From assembly GCF_026627925.1 (NCBI RefSeq), contig NZ_JAPNLE010000009.1, forward strand, positions 4,402,001-4,466,000: DNA of 64,000 nt, in the 5' to 3' direction. The notes under the pieces were generated by a model that worked only from the letters and a program-made list of their open reading frames with translations, was not told the DNA's origin and ran no database searches. This stretch comes from Cupriavidus sp. D39. GTDB lineage: Bacteria; Pseudomonadota; Gammaproteobacteria; Burkholderiales; Burkholderiaceae. Positions 46,117 to 56,494 of this stretch are shown here, in pieces (the stretch's first letter is position 1; each line of letters opens with the position of its first letter). A program made the translations under genes and the position numbers.

Positions 46117-46838
46117 TCCACACGGAACAGGGACAGTGCTGTGGATGAATTGTGGACAGAGGGCTGACAAGGCAGTCAAGTCGCTGATTGATAAGGAAAA
46201 ATTGTGGGTCGCTTAAAAAACGGGCAAGCGGCGAGTGACGAAGACATCCTCCGGGAACGCGCGGACCGTCCAAAACCAGACTCCGGTCTATCCACATTAA
46301 TGCAGGACAGTGCTGTGGACCGTTTGTGGACAGACGCCTGAAAAGAACGCTAAGTCATTGATTGGAAAGGCAGGTATACGCGCTGCCTAAAAAATGTGCA
46401 GAACACGCCAGATGGGCGCCGCGGGGGCGCCGACGGCCCGTAAACGGAAAAATCCCGCCATGTCTCTCCCTTTCCACATTCCGCCGGGACAGTCTTGTGG
46501 ACGGGTTGTGGAAAACTATCTGAGAAGCCACTTAAGTCATTGATTGAAAAGCACTTCATACCTGCTGATTAAAAAATAGGCAATAGCCATTTGCGCGGTA
46601 TTATCCAGTCCCCGCGCTCATGGTCAGCACATGGCCGCGCAATGTCACGGTAAGGCGGTCTTGCGATCTCTTTTCGCCCCTGGATGGGCATTTCCGGCGG
46701 GTCGCAGAAAGTTTTCCACAGCCGGGGCGTTCTATCCGAGGTTGTCCAGAGTTCCTGTGGATAACTTTGTGAACAAGCCGGGGGCGCAGCCGGTAAGTGT
46801 TTGACGCATAAGGGGTTTGCTTACATTGCCTAAAAAAT
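46117..46838. repeat. Four ~105-bp direct repeats with DnaA-box-like words
   Basis: Units at 46117-46221, 46291-46395 and 46473-46577 are each 105 bases and align without gaps; a fourth, 46715-46838, has about 19 extra bases near its start. Each runs TCCACA, then GGACAGT and TGTGGA, then TTGTGGA or a variant, a mid-unit word AAGTCATTGATTG (best in units 2 and 3), and ends in TTAAAAAAT or close. Unit 4 holds a perfect DnaA box (TTATCCACA, minus strand, 46756-46764), unit 2 has CTATCCACA at 46288-46296, and most others differ by one or two bases. No gene fits this 1 kb gap (45954-46984). It resembles a DnaA-binding control or origin-like region. Confidence 0.75.
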
Positions 46839-46984
46839 AAGACAGCCGAAAGCGCATAAGAATCAAAGGCTTGTGTCAAGTCATGCCGCTTTGCGGGGTT
46901 ATTGCCTCGCCCACCCCAAGAGACTTGACAGACCAGTTATGCTGTGGACATGTCAATTCCACGCCGCTTGCCCGGCCGTGCCCC

Positions 46985-48370
46985 ATGTCAGAACCGCTGA
47001 ACTTTTCGCGTGAAACCCAGCCTATGGCCCCTCCAGGGGCACGTGAGGCGATTCCCGTCGGGGAACTGAACCACGCGATCGCCCAGGTACTGGAACGTAG
47101 TTTTCCGCTGACCTGGGTCCGGGGCGAAATCTCGAATTTCACACGCGCCGCCAGCGGCCACTGGTATTTCTCGCTCAAGGACGCACGCGCCCAGATCCGC
47201 TGCGTGATGTTCCGCGGGCGCAACCAGCATGTCGACTTCACGCCGCGCGAGGGCGAGGCGGTCGAGGTGCGAGCGCTGGTGTCGATGTACGAGGCGCGTG
47301 GCGAGTTGCAGCTGGGTGTGGAGGGCATGCGCCGCGCCGGCCTTGGCAATCTCTACGAGGCATTCTTGCGCCTGAAGGAAAAGCTCTCGCAGGCCGGGCT
47401 GTTCGCGCCCGAGCGCAAGCGGCCACTGCCGGCCCACGCCCGCACCATTGGCGTGATCACCTCGCTGCAGGCCGCCGCCTTGCGCGACGTGATCAGCACC
47501 CTGCGCCGGCGCGCGCCGCATGTGCCCGTCGTGGTTTACCCGGTGCCGGTGCAGGGCGCCGGCGCGGCGGCCAGGATCGCCGCCATGATCGACAGCGCCA
47601 GCGAGCGCAACGAATGCGATGTGCTGATCCTGTGCCGTGGCGGCGGCAGCATCGAAGACCTGTGGTCGTTCAATGAAGAGAGCGTGGCGCAGGCCATCGC
47701 GCGCTGCGCCGTGCCGGTGGTCTCCGGCGTGGGCCACGAAACCGATTTCACCATCGCCGACTTCGTCGCCGACGTGCGCGCGCCCACGCCTACCGGCGCA
47801 GCCGAGCTGGTCAGCCCGGACCGCAGCCATATGCTGCTGCAAGCCAGCCGCGCGCGCGACGCGCTGGCCCAATGCATGCAGCGCCAGCTTGACCGGCGCG
47901 CCCAGAACCTGGACTGGCTGGCCCGCCGCCTGCGCAGCCCGCAAGCGCAGGTGCAGGAGCGCCGCCTGCAGGTCGACAACCTCATGCGTCACCTGCGCTC
48001 CGCGCTGCGCGATACCGTTGCCGCCCAACGGCACCGCCAGCAGGTGCTGGCCATGCGCTGGGCGGCCGGCCGTCCCGACCTGGCCCAGGCCCAGTCCGAG
48101 CTGCGCCGCACCGCGCTGCGCCTGCGCGACGCCACGCAGCGCCAGGTTGAGCGCGCCGGCCAGCGCTGGCAGCGCGCCGCCGGCTCGCTCGAGCTGCTGG
48201 CGCCGCAGCGCACCCTGGAGCGCGGCTACGCCGTGCTGCTGGACCAGCGCGGACGCGCCTTGCGCTCGCCGTCGGAGCTGCGCGCGGGCGCCGTGATCGA
48301 AGTCCACCTGGCCGAAGGCGTGGCCGATGCCAGCATCGCCAGCGTGCAGCCGCGCCTGGCGGAACTCTAA
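46985..48370 (+). CDS. xseA: Exodeoxyribonuclease VII large subunit
   Basis: A 461-residue nuclease subunit. The OB-fold N-terminus is [23 protein letters not shown]; the catalytic core shows [31 protein letters not shown] and [18 protein letters not shown]. The C-terminal half is a long coiled-coil-like Arg/Gln/Ala region typical of XseA. The ATG at 46985 was chosen over an ORF start 38 codons upstream that would run into the repeat region. No xseB is adjacent. Confidence 0.95.
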   Translation: MSEPLNFSRETQPMAPPGAREAIPVGELNHAIAQVLERSFPLTWVRGEISNFTRAASGHWYFSLKDARAQIRCVMFRGRNQHVDFTPREGEAVEVRALVSMYEARGELQLGVEGMRRAGLGNLYEAFLRLKEKLSQAGLFAPERKRPLPAHARTIGVITSLQAAALRDVISTLRRRAPHVPVVVYPVPVQGAGAAARIAAMIDSASERNECDVLILCRGGGSIEDLWSFNEESVAQAIARCAVPVVSGVGHETDFTIADFVADVRAPTPTGAAELVSPDRSHMLLQASRARDALAQCMQRQLDRRAQNLDWLARRLRSPQAQVQERRLQVDNLMRHLRSALRDTVAAQRHRQQVLAMRWAAGRPDLAQAQSELRRTALRLRDATQRQVERAGQRWQRAAGSLELLAPQRTLERGYAVLLDQRGRALRSPSELRAGAVIEVHLAEGVADASIASVQPRLAEL

Positions 48371-48410
48371 GCCCGGCGCGCGTCGGCGGTCCGCCGACAG
48401 CGCTTGCATA

Positions 48411-48432
48411 TCGATCAAACTAATATGATCGA
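48411..48432. promoter_or_regulatory. Inverted repeat upstream of sodB
   Basis: TCGATCA and TGATCGA lie 8 bases apart, about 90 bases before the sodB start, in an AT-rich pocket. The layout could serve a LysR-type regulator such as OxyR, or another dimeric regulator. The match to any one regulator is not established. Confidence 0.5.
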
Positions 48433-48523
48433 AGGGGCTTTGTTTGCCGCGTTTGCGTGGGTATGGCAAGTCCCCTACAATCGACAATTCCTGATCTTCA
48501 ACCCCACAGAAAGAGACAGAACA

Positions 48524-49104
48524 ATGGAACATACTCTCCCCCGCTGCCCTACGCTCATGATGCGCTCGCTCCGCACATCTCCAAGGAGACCCTGGAGTTC
48601 CACCACGACAAGCATCACCAGACCTACGTCACCAACCTGAACAACCTGATCAAGGGCACCGAGTTCGAAAACTCGACGCTCGAAGACATCGTCAAGAAGT
48701 CCTCTGGCGGCATCTTCAACAACGCCGCCCAGGTGTGGAACCACACCTTCTACTGGGACTCGCTCAAGCCCAACGGCGGCGGCCAACCGACCGGCGCGCT
48801 GGCTGATGCCATCAACGCCAAGTTCGGCTCCTTCGACAAGTTCAAGGAAGAATTCACCAAGACCGCGGTCGGCACCTTCGGTTCGGGCTGGGCCTGGCTG
48901 GTGAAGAAGGCCGACGGTTCGCTGGACCTGGTCTCGACCTCCAACGCCGCCACCCCGCTGACCACCGACGCCAAGCCGCTGCTGACCTGCGACGTGTGGG
49001 AACACGCTTACTACATCGACTACCGCAATGCCCGCCCGAAGTATGTCGAGGCATTCTGGAACGTCGTGAACTGGGACTTCGCCAGCAAGAACTTCGCTGG
49101 TTGA
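48524..49104 (+). CDS. sodB: Iron superoxide dismutase (frame break)
   Basis: About 193 residues when one C is restored in the run at 48538-48542, giving [20 protein letters not shown] as in normal SodB. It disproportionates superoxide in the cytoplasm. Metal ligands are the His near [10 protein letters not shown], His of NHTFYW, and Asp and His of [11 protein letters not shown]. The rest is unbroken to the stop at 49104. The break is in the seventh codon and must be an error if the gene works, which is likely. A T-rich terminator follows. Confidence 0.93.
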
Positions 49105-49140
49105 TCTAGCGGTTGCTTCTGCACCAGAAGTTGAAAAGAG

Positions 49141-49167
49141 CCCCTTACTTGTTAAGGGGTTTTTTTG
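49141..49167 (+). terminator. Terminator of sodB
   Basis: A 7-bp stem (CCCCTTA 49141-49147 with TAAGGGG 49153-49159) and five-base loop, then seven Ts. A clear rho-independent terminator 36 bases past the stop. Confidence 0.9.
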
Positions 49168-49409
49168 CCTGACGGTTGGTGTTTTGTGGAATAGAAGTTG
49201 AAACGAGGGGGCAAGACCAGGGGAGTCAATCAAGGGCGATGCTGCACGGCCTCTTGCGTAGCCAGACGATAGCAGCCTGCATGCAAGCGCTGATCGGCAT
49301 TGCGCACATGAGCACCAGTATGAAATGGCCCGTGGCCCTCTGGCGGCGCTCCAGCCAACGCGGAGAGATTGCCGCTCCAGCACCCGCCACACCATGTCAT
49401 GCCACGGGC

Positions 49410-50325
49410 TCACGCAAACAGATCCATGCCCTGCACCAGGCGCTTCGCCAGCCGCGGCTGGCGAAACTGGTCCAGCCACCATTCCAGCGCGCGGCCCTCA
49501 TGGTCGCCGCGCCACGCCACATACAGCGTATTGGGCTCGCGCGGATCGGCCGTGTGCTTCTCCACCAGTTCCCCCGCTTGAGCAGCGAGGCCACACGGTG
49601 CCGGGGCAGCCAGCCCACGCCCAGCCCCTCGCGCTGCGCCAGGATCTTGGCCCGCATGGACGGCACCGCCAGCGACGCTTGCCCGCCGACCAGCCCGTAG
49701 GCCCGCCCGGCGGTCCCGCGCGACGAATCGGCCACCGCCACGCCCCGGTGCGATGAGATGCGCTGGCGCGTGAGCGGCTCGGCCACGCCGGCAAGAGGGT
49801 GGCGCGGCGCCACGGCGAAGACCCATTCCACCACGCCGAGCTCGAACCAGCGCAGGCCGGGAATGGCGGGCGGCTCGTTGGTCGCGCCGACGATCACATC
49901 GGCGCGGCCGTCGCGCAGCGCTTCCCAGGTGCCGCTGAGGACTTCGTGGGTCAGGCGCAGCGCCACGCCGGATTTGAGCGCGTCGAAGCTGCGGATCACC
50001 GGCATCAGCAATTCGAACTCCAGTACTTCGTCCGTGACGATCCACAGGCGGTCTTCCCAGCCGCTCGCAACCTGCCGCACGCGCTGGGTCATGCGCGCTA
50101 CGTCCTGCATCAGCCGCGCGGCCTCGTCGGCCAGCAGATGGCCTGCAGGTGTGAGTTGCAGGCGGTAGCGGCGGCGGTCGAACAGCAAGGCGTCAAAGCG
50201 GCCTTCCAGTTGCCGGGCGGCGTGGAGACCGTCGATGGCGCCTTGCCAAGCCGCGCCGCCGCACGCGAGAGGCTGCCGCTGTCACGGATGGCTTCCAGCA
50301 AGGCCAGTTCGTCTTCTGACAACAT
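49410..50325 (-). CDS. LysR-family regulator (two frame breaks)
   Basis: About 305 residues after two single-base repairs: a C missing at 50224-50225 (coding strand VSHAARQLEG) and a G missing at 49571-49575 (KRGELVEKH). The HTH reads LALLEAIRDSGSLSRAAARLGKAPSTVS. The effector domain and C-terminal LAKRLVQGMDLFA complete it. It is divergent from the alpha/beta hydrolase and hydroquinone reductase genes, its likely targets. The double break makes real decay more possible than elsewhere, but both are homopolymer sites. Confidence 0.82.
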
Positions 50326-50491
50326 GTTCAACTCCGTCGAACGAGTTCATCGGGAAAATCGTACGGCAAAACACGTGTGCCGGCGCAATATTCGTCACAG
50401 TGCTTCACCCGATTCCCGAAACCCCTTTGTTTGCCCGCGCCGTCGGCCAGGAGCGTTCGTCCTGCCATGGCACAGTCACCGGAGAAAAGTC

Positions 50492-51463
50492 ATGGCCCTC
50501 ATCCACCGAATGGCACGGTACGCCGGCGCCGCATTGCTTATGTCTGGCTTGGTCGGCGCGCTCGCGCCGCTCGCCCATGCCGCAGAACCTGTCGGCGCCG
50601 CAGCAGTCCAGCAGCACACGATCAACGCCAACGGCATCGACCTGCACTATCTGCAGTCCGGGCGCGGCAGCGGCACGCCGGTCGTGCTGTTGCACGGCTA
50701 CGCGGAATCCAGCCATATGTGGCTGCCGCTCATGGCGCGGCTTGGCGACCAGCGCGTCGTCATCGCGCCGGACCTGCGCGGCGCGGGCGGGTCGGCGATT
50801 ACGCAGTCGGGCTACGACAAGAAGACCATGGCGCAGGACATTCACGCCCTGGTCCAGGCACTCGGCTACCGCAAGATCAATATCGTCGGCCACGATATCG
50901 GCCTGATGGTGGCCTACGCCTACGCCGCGCAATACCCGGACGAAGTGGAAAGCGTCACGCTGATGGACGCGTTCCTGCCCGGCGTGGGCGACTGGCAAAA
51001 GGTCTGGCTGCTGCGCGACAAGTGGCACTTCAACTTCTATGGCGACACGCCCGAAAAGCTGGTGCGGGGCCGCGAGCGTACCTACTTTGAGCACTTCTGG
51101 AACGACTTCGCCGCCGACCCCAGGCATTCGGTGCCGCAAGCCGCCCGCCAGCTTTATGCAGCCAACTACGCCAGGCCGGGCCGGATGCGTGCGGGATTCG
51201 AGTTCTTCCGTGCGTTCCCGCAGGATGCCGAAGACTTCGCGGCACTGGCAAAGCACCCGCTGCCGATGCCCATGCTGGTGCTGGCGGGCGAGAAGGCCTC
51301 GGGCAATTTCCTGATCGACCAGGCGCGCCTCGTCGCCACCAATGTGCAAGGCGTGATCGTCAAGGGCTCGGGGCACTGGCTGATGGAAGAAGCGCCGGGG
51401 CAGACCATTCCGGCTATCGTGCATTTCATTAACGCGCCGTCGCAACCTGTTGGCGCCGACTAA
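50492..51463 (+). CDS. Secreted alpha/beta hydrolase with Asp nucleophile (epoxide hydrolase/dehalogenase type)
   Basis: A 323-residue enzyme. An N-terminal signal (RMARYAGAALLMSGLVGALAP) to ~30 suggests export. The nucleophile elbow is GHDIG with Asp135, as in epoxide hydrolases and haloalkane or fluoroacetate dehalogenases, not Ser as in esterases. HGYAESSHMWLP gives the oxyanion region and GSGHWLMEE the catalytic His. The ATG at 50492 follows GGAGAAAA. It precedes a glutathionyl-hydroquinone reductase gene by 36 bases. Substrate unknown. Confidence 0.88.
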   Translation: MALIHRMARYAGAALLMSGLVGALAPLAHAAEPVGAAAVQQHTINANGIDLHYLQSGRGSGTPVVLLHGYAESSHMWLPLMARLGDQRVVIAPDLRGAGGSAITQSGYDKKTMAQDIHALVQALGYRKINIVGHDIGLMVAYAYAAQYPDEVESVTLMDAFLPGVGDWQKVWLLRDKWHFNFYGDTPEKLVRGRERTYFEHFWNDFAADPRHSVPQAARQLYAANYARPGRMRAGFEFFRAFPQDAEDFAALAKHPLPMPMLVLAGEKASGNFLIDQARLVATNVQGVIVKGSGHWLMEEAPGQTIPAIVHFINAPSQPVGAD

Positions 51464-51499
51464 GAGCGCGTACCTCACCGCATCAAAAGGAGTATCGAC

Positions 51500-52483
51500 A
51501 TGGGACTGCTCGTCAACGGAAAATGGCAAGACCGCTGGTACGACACGGCATCCACCGGCGGCCGCTTCGTTCGCAAGGACGCCGCCTTTCGCAACTGGGT
51601 GACGCCCGATGGCGCCGCCGGCCCGAGCGGCGCCGGTGGCTTCAAGGCGGAGGCCGGACGCTATCACCTATACGTGAGCCTGGCGTGCCCCTGGGCGCAC
51701 CGCACGCTAATCATGCGCACGCTCAAGGGGCTGGAGGGGATGATCAGCGTCTCCACGGTGCACTGGCTGATGCTTGGCGAAGGCTGGACTTTCGCCGAAG
51801 GCCCGGGCGTGGTGCCGGACACGGTCAACGGCGCGCGACTCCTGCACCAGGTCTACACCGCAGCCGATCCCGACTACACCGGGCGCGTCACCGTGCCCGT
51901 GCTGTGGGACAAGCAGCGGGGAACCATCGTCAGCAACGAGTCGTCGGAGATCATCCGCATGTTCAATACCGCCTTCGATGGGATCGGCGCCAAGGCGGGC
52001 GACTACTATCCGGCCGCGCTGCGCGCGGAAATCGACGAGGTCAACGCGCGGGTGTACGACACGCTCAACAACGGTGTCTACAAAGCGGGCTTTGCCACCA
52101 CGCAGGGCGCGTATGAAGAGGCGCTGACGCCGTTGTTCGATACGCTCGACTGGCTGGAGGCGCGGCTCGCCACGCGCCGCTTCCTGCTGGGCGACCAGCT
52201 CACCGAGGCCGACATCCGCCTGTTCACGACGCTGGTGCGCTTTGACGCGGTCTATGTGGGGCACTTCAAGTGCAACCTGCGGCGCATCGCCGATTATGCG
52301 AACCTGTCAGGCTTTACGCGCGACATCTACCAGTTGCCGGGGATCGCGGCGACGGTCGATATCGACCACATCAAGCGGCACTACTATGAAAGCCACCGCT
52401 CGATCAATCCGAGCGGCGTGGTGCCGGCGGGGCCGGTGCTAGACTTTGCCGCGCCGCCCGAGCGCGCGCGGCTGGCGGCGTGA
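51500..52483 (+). CDS. Glutathionyl-hydroquinone reductase (YqjG-like)
   Basis: A 327-residue Xi-class glutathione transferase-like enzyme that removes glutathione from glutathionyl-hydroquinones. The active-site Cys63 is in VSLACPWAHRTLI; the thioredoxin-like N-terminus and helical C-domain (LLGDQLTEADIRLFTTLVRFD, YVGHFKCNLRRI) match the family. The start has AAAGGAG. It lies between two hydrolases in a small unit divergent from a LysR gene, suggesting quinone or chlorinated-aromatic detoxification. Confidence 0.93.
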   Translation: MGLLVNGKWQDRWYDTASTGGRFVRKDAAFRNWVTPDGAAGPSGAGGFKAEAGRYHLYVSLACPWAHRTLIMRTLKGLEGMISVSTVHWLMLGEGWTFAEGPGVVPDTVNGARLLHQVYTAADPDYTGRVTVPVLWDKQRGTIVSNESSEIIRMFNTAFDGIGAKAGDYYPAALRAEIDEVNARVYDTLNNGVYKAGFATTQGAYEEALTPLFDTLDWLEARLATRRFLLGDQLTEADIRLFTTLVRFDAVYVGHFKCNLRRIADYANLSGFTRDIYQLPGIAATVDIDHIKRHYYESHRSINPSGVVPAGPVLDFAAPPERARLAA

Positions 52484-52521
52484 GGCCGCCTTCTTTTTCT
52501 TTGCTAGCCGAGACCACTGTC

Positions 52522-53556
52522 ATGAAGTTTCATCGCCAATTCCTGCTTGCCTTGCTCACAGTGGCAGCGGTTGCCACAGCGCCCGTCGCGCTGGCTGCCG
52601 CTGACGATGGCCCCGCGTATGGCCCCGAGCTGCAAGGCTTCGACTATCCGGCGCCGGTCCAGCAGTTCGCATTCACCTCGCAGGGCGAAGCGATGCACAT
52701 GGCTTACATGGATATCAAGCCGGAGCGCGCCAACGGCCGCACCGCGGTCTTGCTGCATGGAAAGAACTTCTGCGCGGCGACCTGGGCGGACACGATCAAG
52801 GTGCTCAGCACGGCCGGGTATCGCGTCATTGCGCCGGACCAGATCGGCTTTTGCAAATCCAGCAAGCCGGTGCGCTACCAGTACAGCTTCCAGCAACTGG
52901 CGCGCAACACGCACGCGTTGCTGGCATCGATCGGCGTCAATGAGGCAACGGTGATCGGGCATTCGACGGGCGGCATGCTGGCGATGCGCTATGCGTTGAT
53001 GTACCCGCAGCAAACCGCGCAGCTCGCGCTCGTCAACCCGATCGGCCTGGAGGACTGGAAGGCGTTGGGCGTGCCGTCCTTGTCGGTCGATCAATGGTAT
53101 GCCCGTGAGCTCGCCACCAACGCCGACAAGATCCGCAGCTACGAACAGGCCACCTACTATGTCGGCACGTGGCGCCCCGAGTACGAGCCCTGGGTGCAGA
53201 TGCTGGCGGGCATGAACCGCGGCCCGGGCAAGCAGCAGGTGGCCTGGAACTCCGCGCTGATCTACGACATGATCTTCACGCAGCCGGTCGTGTATGAGTT
53301 GGGCGCGCTCAAGACGCCGACCTTGCTGCTGATCGGCGACAAGGACACTACGGCCATCGCCAAGGACGCGGCACCGCCGGAGATCCGCGCGAAAGTCGGC
53401 AACTATCCGGTGCTGGCGCAGCGTACCTTGAAGGCGCTGCCCAACGCCAGGTTGGTGGAGTTTGCGGAGCTGGGCCACGCGCCGCAGATGCAGGATCCAA
53501 AGGCGTTCCACAACGCGCTGCTCGACGGGCTGGCCGCATTGCCCGCGAGCCGGTGA
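52522..53556 (+). CDS. Secreted alpha/beta hydrolase with Ser nucleophile
   Basis: A 344-residue enzyme with a signal peptide (FLLALLTVAAVATAPVALA). The nucleophile elbow GHSTGGMLAMRYAL has Ser148 and the catalytic His is in FAELGHAPQM; HGKNFCAATW is the oxyanion region. Unlike its neighbour at 50492 it has a serine, so it is an esterase/lipase or C-C hydrolase type. It begins 39 bases after the reductase gene and is the last gene of the unit. Substrate unknown. Confidence 0.88.
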   Translation: MKFHRQFLLALLTVAAVATAPVALAAADDGPAYGPELQGFDYPAPVQQFAFTSQGEAMHMAYMDIKPERANGRTAVLLHGKNFCAATWADTIKVLSTAGYRVIAPDQIGFCKSSKPVRYQYSFQQLARNTHALLASIGVNEATVIGHSTGGMLAMRYALMYPQQTAQLALVNPIGLEDWKALGVPSLSVDQWYARELATNADKIRSYEQATYYVGTWRPEYEPWVQMLAGMNRGPGKQQVAWNSALIYDMIFTQPVVYELGALKTPTLLLIGDKDTTAIAKDAAPPEIRAKVGNYPVLAQRTLKALPNARLVEFAELGHAPQMQDPKAFHNALLDGLAALPASR

Positions 53557-53684
53557 CGCGCGCACCGTGCGGGCGCTGGCAGGCGTCAGAAGCCGTATCG
53601 CCATTCACCACGCCAAACGAGATCGGGCCTTGCCTGAGGAAGCGGGACAGGTTGCCTCCCTGTTCAACGTGGCTAACGTGGCGC

Positions 53685-56277
53685 TCAGGGCATCAACACC
53701 TTGATCGGCTCCGTGAGCGTTTGCCGGGTGGTGGCGTAGTCCGCCCAGGGATCCGCCGTCTGCTTGCCGATCCGTTCGTGGAGGCTGGTGACGGTCCACT
53801 GGGCGCCGGATGTGATGGCGTCCAGTTCCGCCCACGCCAACGGTACGGAAACCCCCAGCCCGGGCCGCGCCCGCGCAGAGAACGCGGCCACCGTGGTGGC
53901 GCCGAAGCCATTGCGCAGATAGTCGACATACGTCTTGCCGACGCGGTTGCGCGGCCCGCTCTTGGCCACGAAGCGCGTGGGAACGGTCTTGGCCATATGC
54001 GTCACCAGCTGTTTGGCGAATGCCTTGACGACCTCCCAGTCGTGACGCGGCGAGATCGGCACCACCACGTGCAAGCCCTTGCCGCCGCTGGTTTTCAGGA
54101 AGCTGCGCAGGTCCAGTTCGTCGAGCACGGCCTTCATCATCGCGGCGCCTTCGCGCACGTGATCCCATGGCACGCCTTCGCCGGGGTCGAGGTCGAACAC
54201 CACCCGGTCCGGTTTGGCAAGCCTGCGCTTGTTGGCATTCCAGGTATGGAACTCGATTACGTTGAACTGGGCCGCCGCGACGATGCCCGCTTGCGTGGCG
54301 ATCTCGAGCAAAAGGGGATGCTCAGGCCAGAGCGCCGGATCGAGCGTATTGATGCCGGGCATGCGCAGGGCGTCTGCGTGTTTCTGGAAGAACAGCTCGC
54401 CGCCGATGCCGCTGGGCCCGCGCACCAGCGCCACGGGCCGTCCGCGCAAATGCGGCAGCAGCAGCGCCGCGATGGCCTCGTAGTATGCAACCAGGTCGCC
54501 CTTGGTCAGTCCGGTCGAGTCATCGATGACGCGTTCGGCATGGCTGATGCGCACGCCCGATGCGGCGGTTGTCCTTGGTTTCGATTTTGCTTCTTTGGCT
54601 TTGGTGTCCTTGACGGCTTTGGCCGTCGTGGCGGCGCGTGCTGCAGCCTTGCCCTGCGGCTCTAGCTGAACCGCGCGCTCCACCGAGATCGCCGCGGGCG
54701 CCTTGTCCGTGCGCAGGCCGTGGAATACCGCATGGCGCACGCGTCCTTCCTGCGTCCAGCCGCCGAACGAAACCTCGGCCACGAGCTTGGGCTTCACCCA
54801 GTGCGATTGCGTCTGGCCCGTCGGCTTGCCCGCGACGCCTGCCTGCAGCGGCGAGGCCTCTTGCCCCAGGGCATCGAGCTTGCGCTGCAGGGTCGATAGC
54901 GTGTCGGTGTCGAATCCTGTCCCGACCTTGCCGGCATAGCGCAGCTGCCCGCTCTCATCATGCACGCCGAGCAGCAACGCGCCGATGCCCTGGCGGGAAC
55001 CCGCCGGATCGGTGTAGCCAACCACCACGAACTCCTGGCGCTGTGTGCATTTCAGCTTGATCCAGGAGTGCGCGCGCGTGGACACGTAGGGCGCATCGGC
55101 GCGCTTGCCGATGACGCCTTCAAGCCCGAGCTTGCATGCTGCCGACAAGAGCTCGGAGCCGCTGGCTTCGGAGCTCTCGCTAAAGTGCAGGGAATCGGAT
55201 GGCTTGTCCGTCAGCACGCGCCGCAGTATGTCCCGGCGCGCCGACAGTGGCACCTTGCGCAGGTCGAAGCCGTTGCAGTACGGCAGGTCGAACAGGAAGT
55301 ACCGGACCGCATCCACCTTCGCGCTTTCAAATGCATTCTGCAATGCCTGGAAATCTGTCCTGCCTTGTTTGTCGATCATCACGATCTCGCCATCGAGCCA
55401 GCCGGTGCGCAGGCCAAGTGCACCGACGGCCTTGGCCAACCCGCGCAGCCTGGCCGTCCAGTCGTGGCCGCTGCGCGCAGAACAGGCGGATCTCCTCGCC
55501 GTCGATGCGCGCGAGCAGGCGGTAGCCGTCGAACTTGACCTCGTACAGCCATCCGCCATCGTCCGCCGGCGCCTTGTCGGCCAGGGTTGCCAGTTGCGGC
55601 GCCAGCATCAGCGGCAGGTCGGCGGCCTTGGCGGCGGGAGGCATGCTGTCGGGTGCTTCGATGCCAGCTTTGCGCGCGGATTTCCGCGTTGCCTTGCCGG
55701 CCGGCTTTGCGTCCGGTTTGCGCTTGCCGGAAAGCACACTGTCGGGCAACGCTTCCACGATGTCGAACGACGAGGCGGCGCGCGCCTCGTCATCGCGCTC
55801 CTTGATCAGCAGCCACGCTGGCTTGTTCGCATCCTGGTCCTGCCTGCCATGCATGCGCACCAGCGTCCATTGCCCGTGGAGCTTTTCGCCATCCAGGACG
55901 AACTTGAGCTTGCCGTCCCGATAGCCGGCATGCGGGTCGCCGAGTGGTGCCCAGGTGCCCCGGTCCCACACGATGACCGTACCGGCGCCATACTGCCCTG
56001 GTGGAATCACGCCCTCGAAGGATCCGTAGTTGAGCGGGTGATCCTCTACCTCGATGGCCATGCGTTTGTCGGACGGGTCCAGGCTTGGGCCCTTGGGTAC
56101 CGCCCAGCTTTTCAGGGTGCCGTCGAGTTCCAGGCGGAAGTCATAGTGCAGGCGCCGGGCGGCGTGCTTTTGCACGACGAACGATAGTTTGCCGGCACGC
56201 CCGCCCCGTGCGCCCTGGGGCTCCGCGGTGACGGCAAAGTCGCGTTTCTGGTGGTACTTTTCCAGCGGATTCGGCAT
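53685..56277 (-). CDS. ligD: Multidomain ATP-dependent DNA ligase LigD (frame break)
   Basis: About 864 residues with one break repaired. Domains in order: 3'-phosphoesterase (~1-165, HYDFRLELDGTLKSWAVPKGPS), ligase with adenylation Lys248 (YEVKFDGYR), OB fold, and a primase/polymerase domain (~560-864: YYEAIAALLLPHLRGRPVALVR, later FDLDPGEGVPWDHVREGA). Such proteins repair double-strand breaks with Ku. The break is in a GCGCGC tract at 55473-55478, where two bases appear missing. No ku gene is in the window. The stop is 53685; start MPNPLEKYHQKRDF. Confidence 0.9.
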
Positions 56278-56494
56278 CTTGGGCACCTTGGCGCGAATGG
56301 CCGCGCTGTGCGCAATGGGTGGCAGAAATCGTGCCCGGCGAACCGGCAGGGTGGCGGCCAAGGGAATGAATCCTGCATGAGGGACAGGGCAAGGCCGCTT
56401 TGCCGGTGTCACTCACGCGCTGGCGGTTGCCGCCGCCAGATCCCTGCCTGTCGTTACCGAACAAGAACACTCCATCTTGCACTTTCTCCGACCC

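Noticed and set aside
46117..46838. CRISPR array
   Set aside because: Units are ~105 bases with internal divergence and unequal gaps of about 70 to 138 bases, and no cas gene is near. This is not a 28-37-base repeat with uniform spacers.
53553..54665. 370-residue plus-strand frame over ligD
   Set aside because: Antisense of the ligase/polymerase gene; no domain and shadow-type composition.
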